Assembly (NCBI GenBank): GCA_910586775.1
Contig: CAJUJN010000038.1
Span: 1 to 39,130 of the forward strand
Reading direction: 5' to 3'
Origin: an uncultured Acetatifactor sp.
GTDB taxonomy: Bacteria; Bacillota; Clostridia; Lachnospirales; Lachnospiraceae
Length of the DNA: 39,130 nt
Shown: one piece after another, positions 26,360 through 34,627 of the stretch
Layout: each line of letters starts with the position of its first letter
Numbering within the stretch: the stretch's first letter is position 1
The notes under the pieces: generated by a model
The model's input: only the letters and a program-made list of their open reading frames with translations
Databases searched by the model: none
Told to the model about the DNA's origin: nothing
Position numbers and translations under genes: made by a program

Positions 26360-27397
26360 ATGAAAGAAAAAATTACCGGCATTCTATCTGACGTGAAAGC
26401 CAGAATTTCCGGGGCGGCCAGCGAAAGCGAGCTGCAAAACGTAAAAAGCGCCTATATCGGCAAACAGGGGACATTGAGCCTTCTGATGAAAGAACTTCCG
26501 AATCTGGTTCCTGAACTTCGTCCCGAAATGGGAACACTGCTGAACCAGGCCAAGAATCAGGTAAAGGAACTCATCGACGCAAAAAGAACGGAGTTGAAGC
26601 TGAAAGCGTCTGAAGTATCCCCGGATTTCGATTGTTCCGTTCCGGGCATTATGCCGACGCCGGGAGGACTTCATCCCATCACACAGATGTGCTATGACTT
26701 GAACGACACCTTCCGTTCCATGGGGTTCGAGATTTTCCAGGAAGATGACATCACAAGCGAGTTGTACGCCTTTGACAAGCTGAATTTCCCTCAGAACCAT
26801 CCGGCCCGTGAGAGTATGGACACCTACTGGCTGGAGGGGCATGACAGCGGGAGTACCAACGAGAAACTCTGCCTGCGTCCTCATCTGACAGGCGGCAGCG
26901 TCCGCTATATGCAGACCCATAAACCGCCTTACCGTTTTGTATATCCGGGGCGCGTATACCGGAATGAGACAACGGACGCACATCATGAGAGAGCCTTTTT
27001 CCAGTATGAAGCATTGATTGTTGACAAGGACATTACCTTCACATCCGGTAAGGTGATGATTAAGAGTATTCTGAGCAAAGTATTTGGCACGGATGTGGCC
27101 GTCAGGATGCGTTCCGGCTTCTTCCCTTTTGTGGAGCCCGGATTTGAAATCGACATGGAGTGCCAGGTCTGCGGAGGCAAAGGCTGCAGCGTCTGCAAGC
27201 ATGTGGGTTGGATTGAAGTCATGCCGGGGGGCTCGCCGCATCCCAATGTGCTGCGGGCCGCGGGACTGGACCCGGATGAATACACGGGTTTCTATGTAAA
27301 TATCGGCCTGGACAGACTGGTCATGATGCGCTATGGCGTGGATGATGTAAGACTGTTCCACAGTGCCGATTTAAGATTCCTGAAGCAGTTCAGATAA
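26360..27397 (+). CDS. pheS: phenylalanyl-tRNA synthetase alpha subunit
   Basis: A 345-residue class II aminoacyl-tRNA synthetase subunit that, as an alpha2-beta2 enzyme with PheT, attaches phenylalanine to its tRNA. The N-terminal coiled coil (about 1-85) is followed by the catalytic core with motif 2 around YPGRVYRNETTDAHHERAFFQ and the phenylalanine pocket FFPFVEPGFEIDM; the CQVCGGKGCSVC segment and GLDRLVMMRYGVDDVR (motif 3) are in place. The ATG at 26360 follows AAAGGAG; an upstream in-frame start falls just after the terminator and has no ribosome site. Twelve bases separate it from pheT. Confidence 0.98.
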   Translation: MKEKITGILSDVKARISGAASESELQNVKSAYIGKQGTLSLLMKELPNLVPELRPEMGTLLNQAKNQVKELIDAKRTELKLKASEVSPDFDCSVPGIMPTPGGLHPITQMCYDLNDTFRSMGFEIFQEDDITSELYAFDKLNFPQNHPARESMDTYWLEGHDSGSTNEKLCLRPHLTGGSVRYMQTHKPPYRFVYPGRVYRNETTDAHHERAFFQYEALIVDKDITFTSGKVMIKSILSKVFGTDVAVRMRSGFFPFVEPGFEIDMECQVCGGKGCSVCKHVGWIEVMPGGSPHPNVLRAAGLDPDEYTGFYVNIGLDRLVMMRYGVDDVRLFHSADLRFLKQFR

Positions 27398-27409
27398 GGA
27401 GAGAGGGAA

Positions 27410-29854
27410 ATGAAATTATCATTATCATGGATCAGGGATTATGTAACTATCCCGGAAAATATGGATCTGAAGAAGCTGGCGTATGATCTGACCATGTCAA
27501 CCGTGGAAGTCGAGGACGTGGAATATCTGGCCCGGCGTTTTGAAAATATGGTTGTGGGCGTAATAGAAAAAGTCGAAGCCCACCCTAACGCAGACAAGCT
27601 GCGGGTGTGCAAAGTGGATATCGGCGGCGGTGAAATTAAAAATATCGTCTGCGGCGGAATCAATCTGAGAGAAGGGATGCGCGTAGCCGTCTCCTGTCCC
27701 GGCGCCGTTGTCCGCTGGCACGGAGAAGGGGAACCGGTGGTGATCAAAAATTCCAAACTCCGGGGCGTGGAATCCTTCGGCATGATCTGCGCATCGGATG
27801 AAATCGGCCTGGGGGATTTATTCCCGGCATCACAGGAGGCGGAAATTCTGGATCTGTCCGCTTTTGACGTGCCTGCAGGAACTTCCCTGGCAGAGGCGCT
27901 GGACATGGATGACATTCTTCTGGAAATTGATAATAAATCTATGACAAACCGTCCGGACCTCTGGGGGCATTACGGCATCGCCCGTGAGATTGCTGCGCTG
28001 TATGCTCTGCCCCTGGCGGAAATCAGTCCTTATGAGCCGGAAGTACAGTCGGATTTTAAAGTGGAAATCACAGATCCGGACAGATGTACAAGATATATCG
28101 GTGTGGAGATGGCCGGTGTGGAAGTAAAGCCATCCCCCTATCAGATGCAGAACAGAATCTGGAAAGTGGGAATGCGCCCCATCAATGCCCTGGTGGATAT
28201 CACAAACTACGTTATGCTTGCCACGGGAAACCCCACCCATGCATTTGACGCGGACCATATTACGGATCATATCGTTGTCAGGCCTGCCTTAAAGGGGGAG
28301 CGGCTGCGGCTGTTAAATGAGAAGGAACTGGAACTGTGTGAGGACGATCTGGTGATCACGGATTCAGAAGGGCCGGTTGCCCTTGCCGGCGTTATGGGCG
28401 GCGCCAAAGATTCCATTCTGCCTCATACGGAGCGTGTCATCCTGGAGGTGGCGAATTTCGAGTCCACAGGAATCAGGAGAACGGCACTCCGGTACGATAA
28501 CCGGACGGAAGCTTCTTCCAGATATGAGAAAGCCATCGATCCGGAACGGTGCAGCCAGGCCGTGGCGCTTTCTATGCAGTATTTTCATAAAATATATCCA
28601 GAATTGAAAGTGACCGGATTCTGTGACAGGTATGTGAAAAAGCCGGAACGGGCGGAAATCGACGTGAACCTGACATGGCTGGCGAAACGCCTCGGGAAAA
28701 ATCTGTCAAATGATGTCATCCGCAAAAAGCTGGAGCTGCTGGGCTTCGATGTGGAAATCGTGGGTGACAATATGCATGTTACCGCCCCTTCATGGCGTTC
28801 TAACGGTGATATCTCCATGAAAGACGATGTCATGGAGGAAGTGGCCAGAATGTATGGATATGATCATTTTGAAGCCACGGAATTCACCACCGCTTTTACG
28901 GGAGCGATCAACCAGAAGGACCAGGATCTGCTCAGAAATATCAAGGAATACCTTGCATTTCGGTGTGGTATGCAGGAGGTCTACACCTATCCCTGGATGA
29001 GCGATGTGTATGTAAAAGCCGTTTTGCAGAATACGGAAAATGTGCTGAAGCTTGCCACGCCGCCGGCACCGGACTTAAGTTATATCCGGTCTTCCCTGCT
29101 CCCTAATCTCTGTGAGGCCGTTGTAAAAAATGAGCGCTATTTCAGTGACTTCTCCATCTTTGAAGAGGCCCAGGTATTTTTTGACAGAAATTACAGCGCT
29201 CCCTATGATGAAACGGAATCGCTGCCGGAGCAGCGTAAGTTTATCAGCGGGGCTTTCGCAAGCAGCGAAAAGAATATTACGGAACTTTTCCGTGAAGCCA
29301 GGGGAGTCCTCGAGTATATGCCGCGTTTTACTCATATGGAATCCTTTGTGTTCAAAAAAGAAACAAAGCCGGTATGGGCCGACGACGTAGTGTGGCTGAA
29401 TATTTGCCTGGGGGATGAAAAGATTGGCGAAATGGGCCTTCTGGCAAAGAAAGTGTCCATGGAATGCGGTATCAAAAACCTCTCCGTCATGCTCTTTGAA
29501 CTGGATGCCACAAAGCTTAAGCCCCTGAAATCCAGGACAAACAAATTTGCCCACCTGGCGGAATACCCGGAGACTGATTATGACATCTCCCTGCTCTTTG
29601 AGTCGGATGCCCGGTGGACAGATATCCATGATGCCGTCATGGGCAAAAAGAAAGCGGGCTCACTTGTGAAAAATGTCGCTTTTGTGGATGAATACAGGGG
29701 AAAACAGATTCCGGCAGGAAAGAAATCCGTAACGCTCCGCTTAACCATTGGCTCTGACGAGAAGACACTGACTTCTCAGGAGATTGAAAATGCCGCGAAC
29801 CAGGTCGTGAAAAAGCTGAGCAAAGTAATGGGGGCCGAACTCAGGATGCAGTAA
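27410..29854 (+). CDS. pheT: phenylalanyl-tRNA synthetase beta subunit
   Basis: An 814-residue beta subunit of normal length. It starts MKLSLSWIRDYV behind GGAGAGAGGGAA. In order are the tRNA-binding OB fold (VGVIEKVEAHPNADKLRVCKV, about 48-68), the B3/4 editing domain (NALVDITNYVMLATGNPTHAFD near 259-280), the B5 domain, the catalytic-like core (EVARMYGYDHF near 478-488) and the C-terminal ferredoxin-fold anticodon-binding domain (AEYPETDYDISLLF onward). It is the last gene of the T-box operon. Confidence 0.98.
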   Translation: MKLSLSWIRDYVTIPENMDLKKLAYDLTMSTVEVEDVEYLARRFENMVVGVIEKVEAHPNADKLRVCKVDIGGGEIKNIVCGGINLREGMRVAVSCPGAVVRWHGEGEPVVIKNSKLRGVESFGMICASDEIGLGDLFPASQEAEILDLSAFDVPAGTSLAEALDMDDILLEIDNKSMTNRPDLWGHYGIAREIAALYALPLAEISPYEPEVQSDFKVEITDPDRCTRYIGVEMAGVEVKPSPYQMQNRIWKVGMRPINALVDITNYVMLATGNPTHAFDADHITDHIVVRPALKGERLRLLNEKELELCEDDLVITDSEGPVALAGVMGGAKDSILPHTERVILEVANFESTGIRRTALRYDNRTEASSRYEKAIDPERCSQAVALSMQYFHKIYPELKVTGFCDRYVKKPERAEIDVNLTWLAKRLGKNLSNDVIRKKLELLGFDVEIVGDNMHVTAPSWRSNGDISMKDDVMEEVARMYGYDHFEATEFTTAFTGAINQKDQDLLRNIKEYLAFRCGMQEVYTYPWMSDVYVKAVLQNTENVLKLATPPAPDLSYIRSSLLPNLCEAVVKNERYFSDFSIFEEAQVFFDRNYSAPYDETESLPEQRKFISGAFASSEKNITELFREARGVLEYMPRFTHMESFVFKKETKPVWADDVVWLNICLGDEKIGEMGLLAKKVSMECGIKNLSVMLFELDATKLKPLKSRTNKFAHLAEYPETDYDISLLFESDARWTDIHDAVMGKKKAGSLVKNVAFVDEYRGKQIPAGKKSVTLRLTIGSDEKTLTSQEIENAANQVVKKLSKVMGAELRMQ

Positions 29855-29936
29855 ATATAACAATGGGTGTGGATATTTTTCTTTGACTTTTAAGCTGCAC
29901 CTAAACATTTTTTCGGCAATTTTCAATGCTTTTTGG

Positions 29937-29965
29937 TTGCTTTTTGCAATTGCGGATGTTATACT
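29937..29965 (+). promoter_or_regulatory. promoter of the structured leader at 29972
   Basis: TTGCTT (29937-29942) and TATACT (29960-29965) have a 17-base spacer, and TG-T before the -10 makes it an extended -10 promoter. The expected start, about 29972, coincides with the first base pair of the P1 helix of the downstream structure. Confidence 0.7.
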
Positions 29966-30007
29966 GATGAAAGTACTTAAAAATTCAGTTAAAGGAGGAA
30001 GTGTGAT

Positions 30008-30046
30008 ATGAAAAGGAATTATAGGATGGTGACTTCGATTAACTGA
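30008..30046 (+). CDS. putative 12-residue leader peptide
   Basis: An ATG at 30008 stands ten bases after a perfect AAAGGAGG and opens the frame MKRNYRMVTSIN, ending TGA at 30044-30046. Both the ribosome site and the stop codon lie within the P2 helix of the structured leader, so translation would open P2. Two AGG arginine and two asparagine codons are present but no obvious run of one amino acid. It could be a ribosome-stalling leader peptide; this is inference. Confidence 0.45.
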   Translation: MKRNYRMVTSIN

Positions 30047-30100
30047 ATATGAGGCATGAGAATGCCGTTTTTAAGTACCTGTATGAATACTGTCAACGAA

Positions 30101-30128
30101 AGGCACATCATATTGGTGTGTCTTTTTT
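30101..30128 (+). terminator. intrinsic terminator of the structured leader
   Basis: AGGCACATC (30101-30109) pairs with GGTGTGTCT (30115-30123), nine pairs including two G-U, with loop ATATT and six T following. Confidence 0.85.
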
Positions 30129-30140
30129 GCGTGCAAAATT

Positions 30141-30501
30141 ATGGTGAGGAGATTGCGGACAGAGGGATTATGGATGGCGAGGTGTTGCTGCAGATATTTT
30201 CTCAGGAATTGCCGGACCTGGAAGCGTATGATGAGATTTTCTGGTTTTCCCGGTATGGTGGGTGACTTTGCCAAAAGCGGTGAATTCCTTTGTGCAGCAG
30301 GTGGATTTTGCGGGGAAACCGGTTTATGTGATTGTAACCCACGGCGGAAGCGGGATGGCGAATTGTGTGACAGATTTGCAGAAAGCTTTCAACGGGACAG
30401 TGGAGGAGCCCGCACTGGAGGTTTATGACGATGATGTCACAAAAGCCTTGCCGCAGGTAACAGAATGGCTGAAGGGACTGACAGAAGTGTCAGGACGGTG
30501 A
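30141..30501 (+). pseudogene. flavodoxin-like gene remnant with frameshift
   Basis: Two frames together give the C-terminal part of a flavodoxin-like protein. The first ends LPDLEAYDEI and the second resumes FLVFPVWWVTLPKAVNSF, then GKPVYVIVTHGGSGMANC, and ends LPQVTEWLKGL before the stop at 30501. The break is near 30236 in a T-rich run, so a one-base change explains it. The N-terminal FMN-phosphate loop is missing, so the gene is also truncated at the 5' side, where the leader's terminator lies. It may have been the gene formerly controlled by that leader, but its 5' part is not there to test this. Confidence 0.7.
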
Positions 30502-30921
30502 AGATTTTTCAAAATGGCCGGCGAATAACCAGATATGAGATGTTTATTACAGTATTCCCGGCCATATTCCTTCTCAGAACAAATTTGGTATATTGCGGTG
30601 GTCCTGAGTATCACAATATTTTCCGGCATTATCAGGCGGACTTTTGGTTTGGGCTTATCCGGTTGGGACAGAAAAGGTCAGAATAGAAAAATATTGCTCA
30701 AAATAATGCCCGGATGCATATTGAAATTGACAGTTTCGCATTTAACGATTATTATAGAATATAGTGCAAAAACGAAAGTTCTTATCGTGATTTCGGAAAC
30801 GGGATATGGAATGGCGGCAATTTTATATTTCGTACCGAAATTTTTGTCAATGTAAATGCATAACAGGTGAGCATTTCAGCAGTGAGGTAAAGAAAATGGC
30901 AAAATCAGCATGTTGACAGGC

Positions 30922-31062
30922 TTATAGTAAACAACATCAGTTCCTGTGCCTGATTGCATGGAAACCGCATATTCCACGATATCAGCAAAGTATCCGGGTA
31001 CAAAAGGAAATGTCGTTTACTATAATATGCTTTCAGGTTTAATATGCTCACAGGCACAGGAA
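30922..31062. repeat. interleaved inverted repeats, order A-B-A'-B'
   Basis: A, TTATAGTAAAC (30922-30932), is perfectly complementary to A' at 31015-31025. B, TTCCTGTGCCTG (30941-30952), is perfectly complementary to B' at 31051-31062. The pairs interleave rather than nest, the order of a pseudoknot in RNA or of doubled inverted ends in DNA. Confidence 0.8.
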
Positions 31063-31107
31063 GCGTTGGAAATTAATTTGTGGATTGCGCAGGTTAGTTT
31101 GCGATAC

Positions 31108-31170
31108 GTTTACAGTAAACTCCCATGCATCCGACCGCACCACTTCGCATGAAAGTCGGGGGTTTACTGT
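31108..31170. repeat. inverted repeat with GTTTAC/GTAAAC core
   Basis: ACAGTAAACTCCC (31112-31124) matches the complement of GGGGGTTTACTGT (31158-31170) at 12 of 13 bases, and the left arm is itself part of the palindrome GTTTAC-A-GTAAAC (31108-31120). CCGAC/GTCGG lies within. It shares its core with the preceding repeat pair. Confidence 0.7.
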
Positions 31171-31338
31171 GAAGATGCACACAAAGCCGCAGGGCGTGTT
31201 GCTTTTGGGAAGCGGGTTTGGCGCACAGCGGTCTTGCAAAATGAGCAGGGGAGCTCGTTTTGACTGCGCGGTTTCCGCAGGCAAGATTCAATACTTTCAC
31301 AGTAAGGGCACCGGATATGGCCGGAATGGGATTTGAAA

Positions 31339-33327
31339 ATGATACAGAAAGAAAAATTATCACAGTTTTATTTCAGTCAGTACAGAGACTGCGCAAAAAG
31401 CGTAAAAAAGAAGAATAACAGCGGTAAAAAAGGCTATGTAGAGCGGATAAACCGTCTGATTGAGGAAATGAAGAGGGCAAGGGACGGCAAGGTGAGCCAG
31501 GCGCATCTGGAGGAGTATCACAGGCAGATTCGGAATCTGGTCTATTATGCGATCAGGGAGAACAATCAGGTGGCGGTCATGAAGATTCGGGATATCATGA
31601 TGAACGAACTGGTGCGCATGGATGTAACCGGTCTCAGGGAGGACGAACAGGAGTTAGTCACCGCGAAATTCCTGGACTATGTCCGGAATGAGAAGGGATT
31701 TCCTGTCTGCCAGAAGACGCTGCGTTCTCTTTTGCAGCGCTATACGGATGTGGAGCTTAAGAATCAGATTATAGATTTGGTTCCCACCAGACCGGAGACA
31801 GAGTTCCCCAGAGCGCTTGAGATGCATCGGAAATTTGTTCTTCACATAGGTCCCACAAACTGCGGAAAGACCTATCAGGCTCTGGAGCGGCTGAAACAGG
31901 CAGAGAACGGTGCCTATGTGGGACCTTTAAGGCTGCTTGCCCTGGAGGTCTATGAGAAAATGAAGGATGACGGGATTCCGTGCACCATGCTGACAGGAGA
32001 GGAGTGTATCTATGAGGAAAACAGCCGGATCATTTCCTCCACAGTGGAGATGCTGGATACAGAGCAGAAGTACGACGTGGCAGTAGTCGATGAGGCGCAG
32101 ATGATAGCGGATTCTGACAGGGGACATTCCTGGACCAGGGCTATCCTGGGGGTACAGGCCGGGGAAGTTCATGTCTGTATGAGCCCTGCGGCGGAAAATG
32201 TTATCACTCACCTGATCTCCCTGTGCGGGGATACTTATGAAATACACAGATACGAACGGAAGACTCAGCTGTTATGTGAAGATGCTCCTTTTTCTTTCCC
32301 GGAGGATGTGCGGGAAGGAGATGCGCTGATTGTATTTACGAAGAAAATGGTGCTGGATATTGCGGGACGCCTGGAGCGGCGGGGTATCCGGGTCAGCGTG
32401 ATCTACGGAAGCCTTCCGCCGGAAATCCGGCGCAGGCAGATACGCATATTCGCGGAAGGACAGACCAGGATTGTGGTGTCCACGGACGCCATCGGCATGG
32501 GGCTGAACCTTCCCGTGCGGCGGATTGTGTTCGTACAGACGGATAAATTTGACGGAAAACATACCCGCCGTCTGAAGACGGAGGAAATCCATCAGATTGC
32601 CGGACGGGCGGGGCGTTTCGGGCTCTATGACCCCGGCTATGTGACTGCCGTGGGACAGGAGAATCTGGATTATATCAGGGAGCATTTCCATGAAACGGAG
32701 CCGGATGTGGACCATGTGAGTCTGGGCTTTCCGCAGGTGCTTCTGGATATGAGTGATCCGCTGGATGCAGTGATGACCATATGGAAATCCGTAAAAATCG
32801 AGCCGCCTTTTGAGAAGATCAGTATTGAGGAAGTGCTGTTTTTATATGAACGGGCCTACCGGGACAGGAAGGAAATCGACGGGTTTGAGGACAAGCGTAT
32901 GCTCTATCGTATGCTGACTTGTTCTATTGACACCAGGAACCGGGATGTGGTGGCGCTGTGGCTGTATTACTGCAAAACCTATACCGCGGATGTGTCCCTG
33001 CATTTTCCTGCGCTGATGATGTGCTCTGATTCCGGGCTGATGCGGTATGAGACCTTTTACAAGCTTCTGGATCTGTATTACCAGTTTTCGGTGCGCATGG
33101 GCAAGGAAATCGACACCGTGCGCCTGGAGCGTGAGCGGGGGAAAACGGAAGATACCATCATGCGGTATCTGGCGAAGGATAAGAGGGAGTATATCCGCAA
33201 GTGCCAGTACTGCGGGAAACCGTTGCCGGTAGGAGCCGCTTTCGGGGTGTGCGACAGCTGCTTTGTGCAGATGCGCCATGACAAGAAGCACAGATATGTA
33301 CAGCATGAACGACATAAGGCGGTCTGA
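31339..33327 (+). CDS. SUV3-like superfamily 2 RNA helicase with C-terminal zinc ribbon
   Basis: A 662-residue helicase resembling the SUV3 family, best known as the helicase of the mitochondrial RNA degradosome. After an N-terminal helical region (to about 160) come motif I GPTNCGKT (171-178), motif II DEAQ (251-254), motif V STDAIGMGLNLP and motif VI QIAGRAGRFG (419-428). A SUV3-like helical C-terminal domain follows, and the protein ends with a four-cysteine zinc ribbon, C622-C625-C638-C641, in a basic tail. It probably unwinds RNA for turnover. The ATG at 31339 is chosen; a TTG two codons earlier is possible, and the ribosome site (GGGA) is weak. It appears monocistronic. Confidence 0.88.
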   Translation: MIQKEKLSQFYFSQYRDCAKSVKKKNNSGKKGYVERINRLIEEMKRARDGKVSQAHLEEYHRQIRNLVYYAIRENNQVAVMKIRDIMMNELVRMDVTGLREDEQELVTAKFLDYVRNEKGFPVCQKTLRSLLQRYTDVELKNQIIDLVPTRPETEFPRALEMHRKFVLHIGPTNCGKTYQALERLKQAENGAYVGPLRLLALEVYEKMKDDGIPCTMLTGEECIYEENSRIISSTVEMLDTEQKYDVAVVDEAQMIADSDRGHSWTRAILGVQAGEVHVCMSPAAENVITHLISLCGDTYEIHRYERKTQLLCEDAPFSFPEDVREGDALIVFTKKMVLDIAGRLERRGIRVSVIYGSLPPEIRRRQIRIFAEGQTRIVVSTDAIGMGLNLPVRRIVFVQTDKFDGKHTRRLKTEEIHQIAGRAGRFGLYDPGYVTAVGQENLDYIREHFHETEPDVDHVSLGFPQVLLDMSDPLDAVMTIWKSVKIEPPFEKISIEEVLFLYERAYRDRKEIDGFEDKRMLYRMLTCSIDTRNRDVVALWLYYCKTYTADVSLHFPALMMCSDSGLMRYETFYKLLDLYYQFSVRMGKEIDTVRLERERGKTEDTIMRYLAKDKREYIRKCQYCGKPLPVGAAFGVCDSCFVQMRHDKKHRYVQHERHKAV

Positions 33328-33529
33328 GCATAGTGCAGCCGAAGCAGGCCATGGGCTTTCCTGTGGGTGGTGAGCCGGGTGCATGGGGGTTTGCCTATTT
33401 GCTGTTGCAGAAATATTGAAAAGTGTACAGATGAGAATTTGAAAAAGCCCTTCTCTCATATATTGGTAACGAAAAAGGAAATTCCGGCTATGCAGGGTAA
33501 TAAAGCATGGCCGGGAACGGGAGAGGGAA

Positions 33530-34402
33530 ATGAAAACAATTTATGTGAAAGACATCTTTCGCAAAGTTCCGCACATGGGCGGCATCAAATGGAAGAAGTG
33601 CATTCCATGGAAACAGGTGGTGCCGACTTTTCTGTTTCTGGGGGCAATGTTTCTTCTGGGCAGGTCTGCGGGTGAAATCATGGGCGAACTGCAGCAGACA
33701 GCCGCAGCGGTACAGGAAAGCGAAAACTGGGGGCTGGGCTTCGGGCAGGAAGGACAGAAACCCACAGGAAATGCGTCCGCAGCAGAACTCAAGAAGTACG
33801 ATGCGTATTTTTGTGCCGAGGGAGATGAAAAGGTAATTTATCTGACTTTTGACTGCGGATATGAAAACGGCAATACGGAACCGATTCTGGATGCATTGAA
33901 AAAGCATAATGCGCCGGCTACCTTTTTTGTGGTGGGGCATTTTCTGGAGTCCGCTCCGGACATTGTGAAGCGCATGCTGGAGGACGGCCATACCGTGGGC
34001 AATCATACATATCATCATCCGGATATGTCCAAGATTTCGGATAAGGCGTCTTTCCAGAAAGAAATGGACGATGTGGCGTCTCTGTTCCGGGAGGTGACAG
34101 GGGCGGAACTGTCGATGTACTATCGGCCGCCCCAGGGGAAGTACAGCACCGCAAATTTGCAGATGGCGAAAGACCTGGGGTACTCCACATTCTTCTGGAG
34201 CCTGGCCTATGTGGACTGGAACCAGGACAGCCAGCCCAGCCATGAGGAAGCCTTCTCCAAGCTGACGAAGCGCATCCATCCCGGCGCTATCGTGCTGCTG
34301 CACAGTACCTCCAAAACCAACGGGGAGATCATGGATGAGTTGCTGACAAAGTGGGAGGAAATGGGGTATACCTTCCGGCCGCTTTCGGACCTGGTTGATT
34401 GA
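33530..34402 (+). CDS. pdaA: PdaA-type polysaccharide (peptidoglycan) deacetylase, membrane-anchored
   Basis: A 290-residue deacetylase with an N-terminal membrane helix at about 30-45 and the NodB domain outside the membrane. The metal and catalytic residues are all present: Asp108 in YLTFDCGYENG, His159 and His163 in NHTYHHPDM, Arg199 in YRPPQG and His258 in VLLHST. The string TFFVVGHF and the overall pattern match PdaA, which deacetylates muramic acid during delta-lactam formation in spore cortex. GAGAGGGAA precedes the ATG. Its last 420 bp have a second copy exactly 2800 bp downstream, and a good terminator follows at 34412. Confidence 0.92.
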   Translation: MKTIYVKDIFRKVPHMGGIKWKKCIPWKQVVPTFLFLGAMFLLGRSAGEIMGELQQTAAAVQESENWGLGFGQEGQKPTGNASAAELKKYDAYFCAEGDEKVIYLTFDCGYENGNTEPILDALKKHNAPATFFVVGHFLESAPDIVKRMLEDGHTVGNHTYHHPDMSKISDKASFQKEMDDVASLFREVTGAELSMYYRPPQGKYSTANLQMAKDLGYSTFFWSLAYVDWNQDSQPSHEEAFSKLTKRIHPGAIVLLHSTSKTNGEIMDELLTKWEEMGYTFRPLSDLVD

Positions 34403-34411
34403 TTAGGGACA

Positions 34412-34446
34412 GAGCCAGGAGTTGGAACCTCTTGGCTCCTTTCTTT
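34412..34446 (+). terminator. intrinsic terminator after the deacetylase gene
   Basis: GAGCCAGGAG (34412-34421) pairs with CTCTTGGCTC (34429-34438) with one internal mismatch, followed by a T-rich CTTTCTTT. Confidence 0.8.
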
Positions 34447-34517
34447 GACGCAATTGGACCCCGCCCCGGAAGGCGCAGAAAAGATACAGAATAGCCGCAG
34501 AAAAATTCCCGAAGAAG

Positions 34518-34545
34518 TTGTAATTTGAGAAAAGAAGTGTATAAT
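34518..34545 (+). promoter_or_regulatory. promoter of the ATPase/TOPRIM pair
   Basis: TTGTAA (34518-34523) and a perfect TATAAT (34540-34545) with a 16-base spacer lie 83 bases before the ATPase gene and after the deacetylase terminator, so the pair has its own promoter. Confidence 0.75.
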
Positions 34546-34627
34546 AGATTATAGAAATTAGCCAATCATTTTTTCAGAAACAAGAGTTGAGAGGGATTTG
34601 TTCTTTGCGTAGCAGGAGGATAAACGC

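Larger units (their letters stand above)
29972..30128 (+). ncRNA. structured leader or small RNA with three-way junction and terminator
   Basis: Four helices can be read directly. P1 is GTACTTAAAAA (29973-29983) with TTTTTAAGTAC (30068-30078), 11 perfect pairs. P2 stacks on it: TTCAGTTAA (29984-29992) with TTAACTGAA (30039-30047), nine perfect pairs, continued by GAAGT/ACTTC (29998-30002 and 30032-30036). P3 is GGCAT-GAGA-ATGCC (30053-30066), a hairpin with a GNRA loop. An intrinsic terminator follows at 30101-30128. The P2 loop holds a strong ribosome site and a 12-codon frame. I do not recognise it as a known riboswitch class. It could be a leader-peptide attenuator, an unrecognised riboswitch, or a free small RNA. 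Confidence 0.6.
30502..31338. other. gene-poor region with palindromic sequence
   Basis: No supported gene lies here. A 106-codon frame at 30535-30855 has no ribosome site or recognisable domain. The stretch 30920-31290 is dominated by repeats of the core GTAAAC/GTTTAC in both orientations (listed separately). Together with the neighbouring broken flavodoxin gene this looks like a decayed insertion region. Confidence 0.5.

Noticed and set aside
29964..30124. Hammerhead ribozyme: CTGATGA at 29964-29970 and CGAAA before the terminator stem
   Set aside because: The GAAA does not directly follow the stem after CTGATGA; 18 unpaired bases intervene. Sequence after the putative cleavage site cannot pair with sequence before CTGATGA, so the core cannot form.
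30535..30855. 106-codon open frame after the flavodoxin remnant
   Set aside because: No ribosome site and no domain or membrane-protein pattern strong enough to support a gene.
31085..31336. 83-codon open frame before the helicase
   Set aside because: It is made largely of the palindromic repeat region, lacks a ribosome site and reads as repeat sequence rather than a protein.
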